Assembly: GCA_965153355.1 (NCBI GenBank)
Contig: OZ231126.1
Span: 7,502,001-7,566,000 of the forward strand
Direction of reading: 5' to 3'
DNA from: Flaccisagitta enflata
Taxonomy: Eukaryota; Chaetognatha; Sagittoidea; Aphragmophora
Length of the DNA stretch: 64,000 bases
The translations under genes and the position numbers were made by a program. Of this stretch, positions 62,916-64,000 are shown piece after piece (the first letter of the stretch is position 1; every line of letters begins with the position of its first letter). The notes under the pieces were generated by a model, which was not told the origin of the DNA, made no database searches, and saw nothing but the letters and a program-made list of their open reading frames with translations.

Positions 62916-64000
62916 ATGAGTAAAACAAACGGCCAAGACGATCATCCACACGTCTCCTCCTTTGATCCATCCTTCCTGTCATCACCAGCTCGTCGTCGTT
63001 ACAGACCAGCATCCCCATTAGATGAAGACGAAGGACCAAGTAATCATTTCTCCTTTCAGTCCACCCAAGTGCCATCCTTGCTTGACATTGACGTCCGCAA
63101 CGGGGTCAGGTCTTACCCTGACCAAGCAACAGCACCAACTGCAGCATCAGCCCCAGCAACAGCCGACAGAATGAGTGCTGAAGAACAGTTGGCCAAGATG
63201 GCCGAGTTGCATTTGGCACAACAAAAACAGATGGATGCAGCCAATGTTTTCGCCAACAGACAAGCTGAGCAGCTACTGGAGTCGCAGAGGCAACTACAGC
63301 AGGCACAGGAGCATATCAAAAAGCTTTCAGATGCCTTTGAATCCCTGTCGACCCGGCAACAGCAGGAACCTCGACCACTCACTCTCACAACAGCTCCAAA
63401 GAAGAAGCCTGAACTGCCCCCCTTTGATAGAAAGAATATCCTGATTTGGATCCGAAGGGTACAAGCAGCATACCAGAGAGTAGGCGTTGTCGATTCCAAG
63501 GATAAGTTTGCTTGGTTAGAAAGCATGTTCCAGGTTGGACTGAATCCAACCATCGACGGCTACATGTATGGAACAAACACAGAAGTTGATTGGACCAACT
63601 TTTTGCAATACTTAAAAGATGAGTATGGTCCAACAAAAAGGCAGAAGGCTCAAAAGCTTATGAGTGATAATCCTCGCCATGATTTGAAGCCATCACAATT
63701 CCTTCAACAACTCCAAGAGGATACCAAGGATGCGACAGTCGACGACATCTTGAAGGAACATGTCCTCAAGACCATTCCTCCCCGGATCCGCGAGATAATG
63801 GGGAAAGAAGTAGAGCAGATGACTGCCAAGGAAGTAGCAAAAGCGGCTGATGATTTTTTCGATCGGCAGGGCAAGCCACTTGAGAAAGCAGTCAACCCTG
63901 TCAATCATGTTTCAAACTCCTCGTCCACTTCCTCCAACGCCGCATCCACGTCCGCCAGCGCCTCTCACTCCTCATCCTCATCCTCCTCGCACTTCACAGC
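62916..64000 (+). CDS. gag: Element F Gag, 3' end beyond window
   Basis: Open from ATG at 62916 to the window edge (361 codons) with no stop. The first residues MSKTNGQDDHPHVSSF recall the MSGQRHHPHISD start of D. A second Met at 63171 (MSAEEQLAKM) matches the start used in B. A Gln-rich coiled-coil part follows, then the core KPELPPFDRKNILIWIRR, KPSQFLQQL, IPPRIREIMG and FFDRQGKP, and a Ser-rich stretch at the edge. The zinc knuckle and frameshift site should lie just beyond 64000. Confidence 0.9.
   Translation, partial: MSKTNGQDDHPHVSSFDPSFLSSPARRRYRPASPLDEDEGPSNHFSFQSTQVPSLLDIDVRNGVRSYPDQATAPTAASAPATADRMSAEEQLAKMAELHLAQQKQMDAANVFANRQAEQLLESQRQLQQAQEHIKKLSDAFESLSTRQQQEPRPLTLTTAPKKKPELPPFDRKNILIWIRRVQAAYQRVGVVDSKDKFAWLESMFQVGLNPTIDGYMYGTNTEVDWTNFLQYLKDEYGPTKRQKAQKLMSDNPRHDLKPSQFLQQLQEDTKDATVDDILKEHVLKTIPPRIREIMGKEVEQMTAKEVAKAADDFFDRQGKPLEKAVNPVNHVSNSSSTSSNAASTSASASHSSSSSSSHFT

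Larger units (their letters stand above)
59689..64000 (+). mobile_element. Element F: Ty3-type LTR retrotransposon, cut by window end
   Basis: A 1381-bp 5' LTR, primer-binding site, about 1.8-kb leader and the first part of gag are in the window; pol and the 3' LTR would lie beyond 64000. It is related to A, B, D and E but distinct. The left flank ends ...TTAGGGT like the others. Confidence 0.93.

Overview
The window is eukaryotic chromosomal DNA, most probably from an invertebrate animal. It has no bacterial-type operons. It is dense in microsatellites, carries repeated blocks of the telomere hexamer TTAGGG, and holds Ty3/Gypsy-class LTR retrotransposons. The Gag proteins carry an unusual C-x2-H-x9-C-x3-C knuckle and the primer sites resemble the 3' end of tRNA-Trp. 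Both recall the CsRn1-like Ty3 clade of flatworms, molluscs and other invertebrates. The species cannot be named from the sequence, and I found no convincing host protein gene, rRNA gene or functional tRNA gene.

Left third (1-17350): non-coding, repeat-rich DNA. It contains a small dispersed family pairing GGTC/GACC tracts with a CCGTGTATCCGGCC motif, a 470-bp purine tract, a 1.2-kb CT array with higher-order structure, a 1.3-kb GTT/GTC array, two long imperfect hairpins (8709-9232 and 13768-14133), a candidate TIR element (12801-13175), three copies of another dispersed repeat, degenerate CCCTAA-orientation telomeric DNA (14941-15040) and an ATTC array (17163-17350).

Right two thirds (17351-64000): an alternating array of telomeric tracts and LTR retrotransposons. 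Element A (17349-20653) lacks its 5' part and abuts the ATTC array. Then follow telomeric tract T1, element C on the minus strand (21092-29010), T2, element B (29259-38899), T3, element D (39148-49235), T4, element E (49422-59487, a near copy of D), T5, and element F (59689 to beyond the window edge). All five tracts read TTAGGG on the plus strand, so the chromosome end, if orientation is native, lies to the right. Every element with a left LTR end in the window starts after ...TTAGGGT. The three clean right ends all resume with GGGTTAGGG. The elements therefore sit in one fixed register of the telomere repeat with an apparent 4-bp GGGT target duplication.

B, C, D and E have complete open gag and pol frames joined by an apparent -1 ribosomal frameshift at the same heptamer, GGGAAAC. 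Pol runs protease (with an unusual Asp-Gly-Gly active-site triplet), reverse transcriptase (YLDD), RNase H and integrase (HHCC zinc finger, DD35E, GPY/F-like module, no chromodomain). It ends in a Pro/Gln-rich tail with a conserved terminal motif. There is no env gene. Taken together the region looks like a family of telomere-directed LTR retrotransposons that are, or recently were, active. Two right ends (C and D) overrun the LTR by only a polypurine tract or a primer-binding site before telomeric repeats resume, which hints at capture of reverse-transcription products or truncated ends at chromosome termini followed by telomere healing. The imperfect centres of the telomeric tracts may partly be assembly error.
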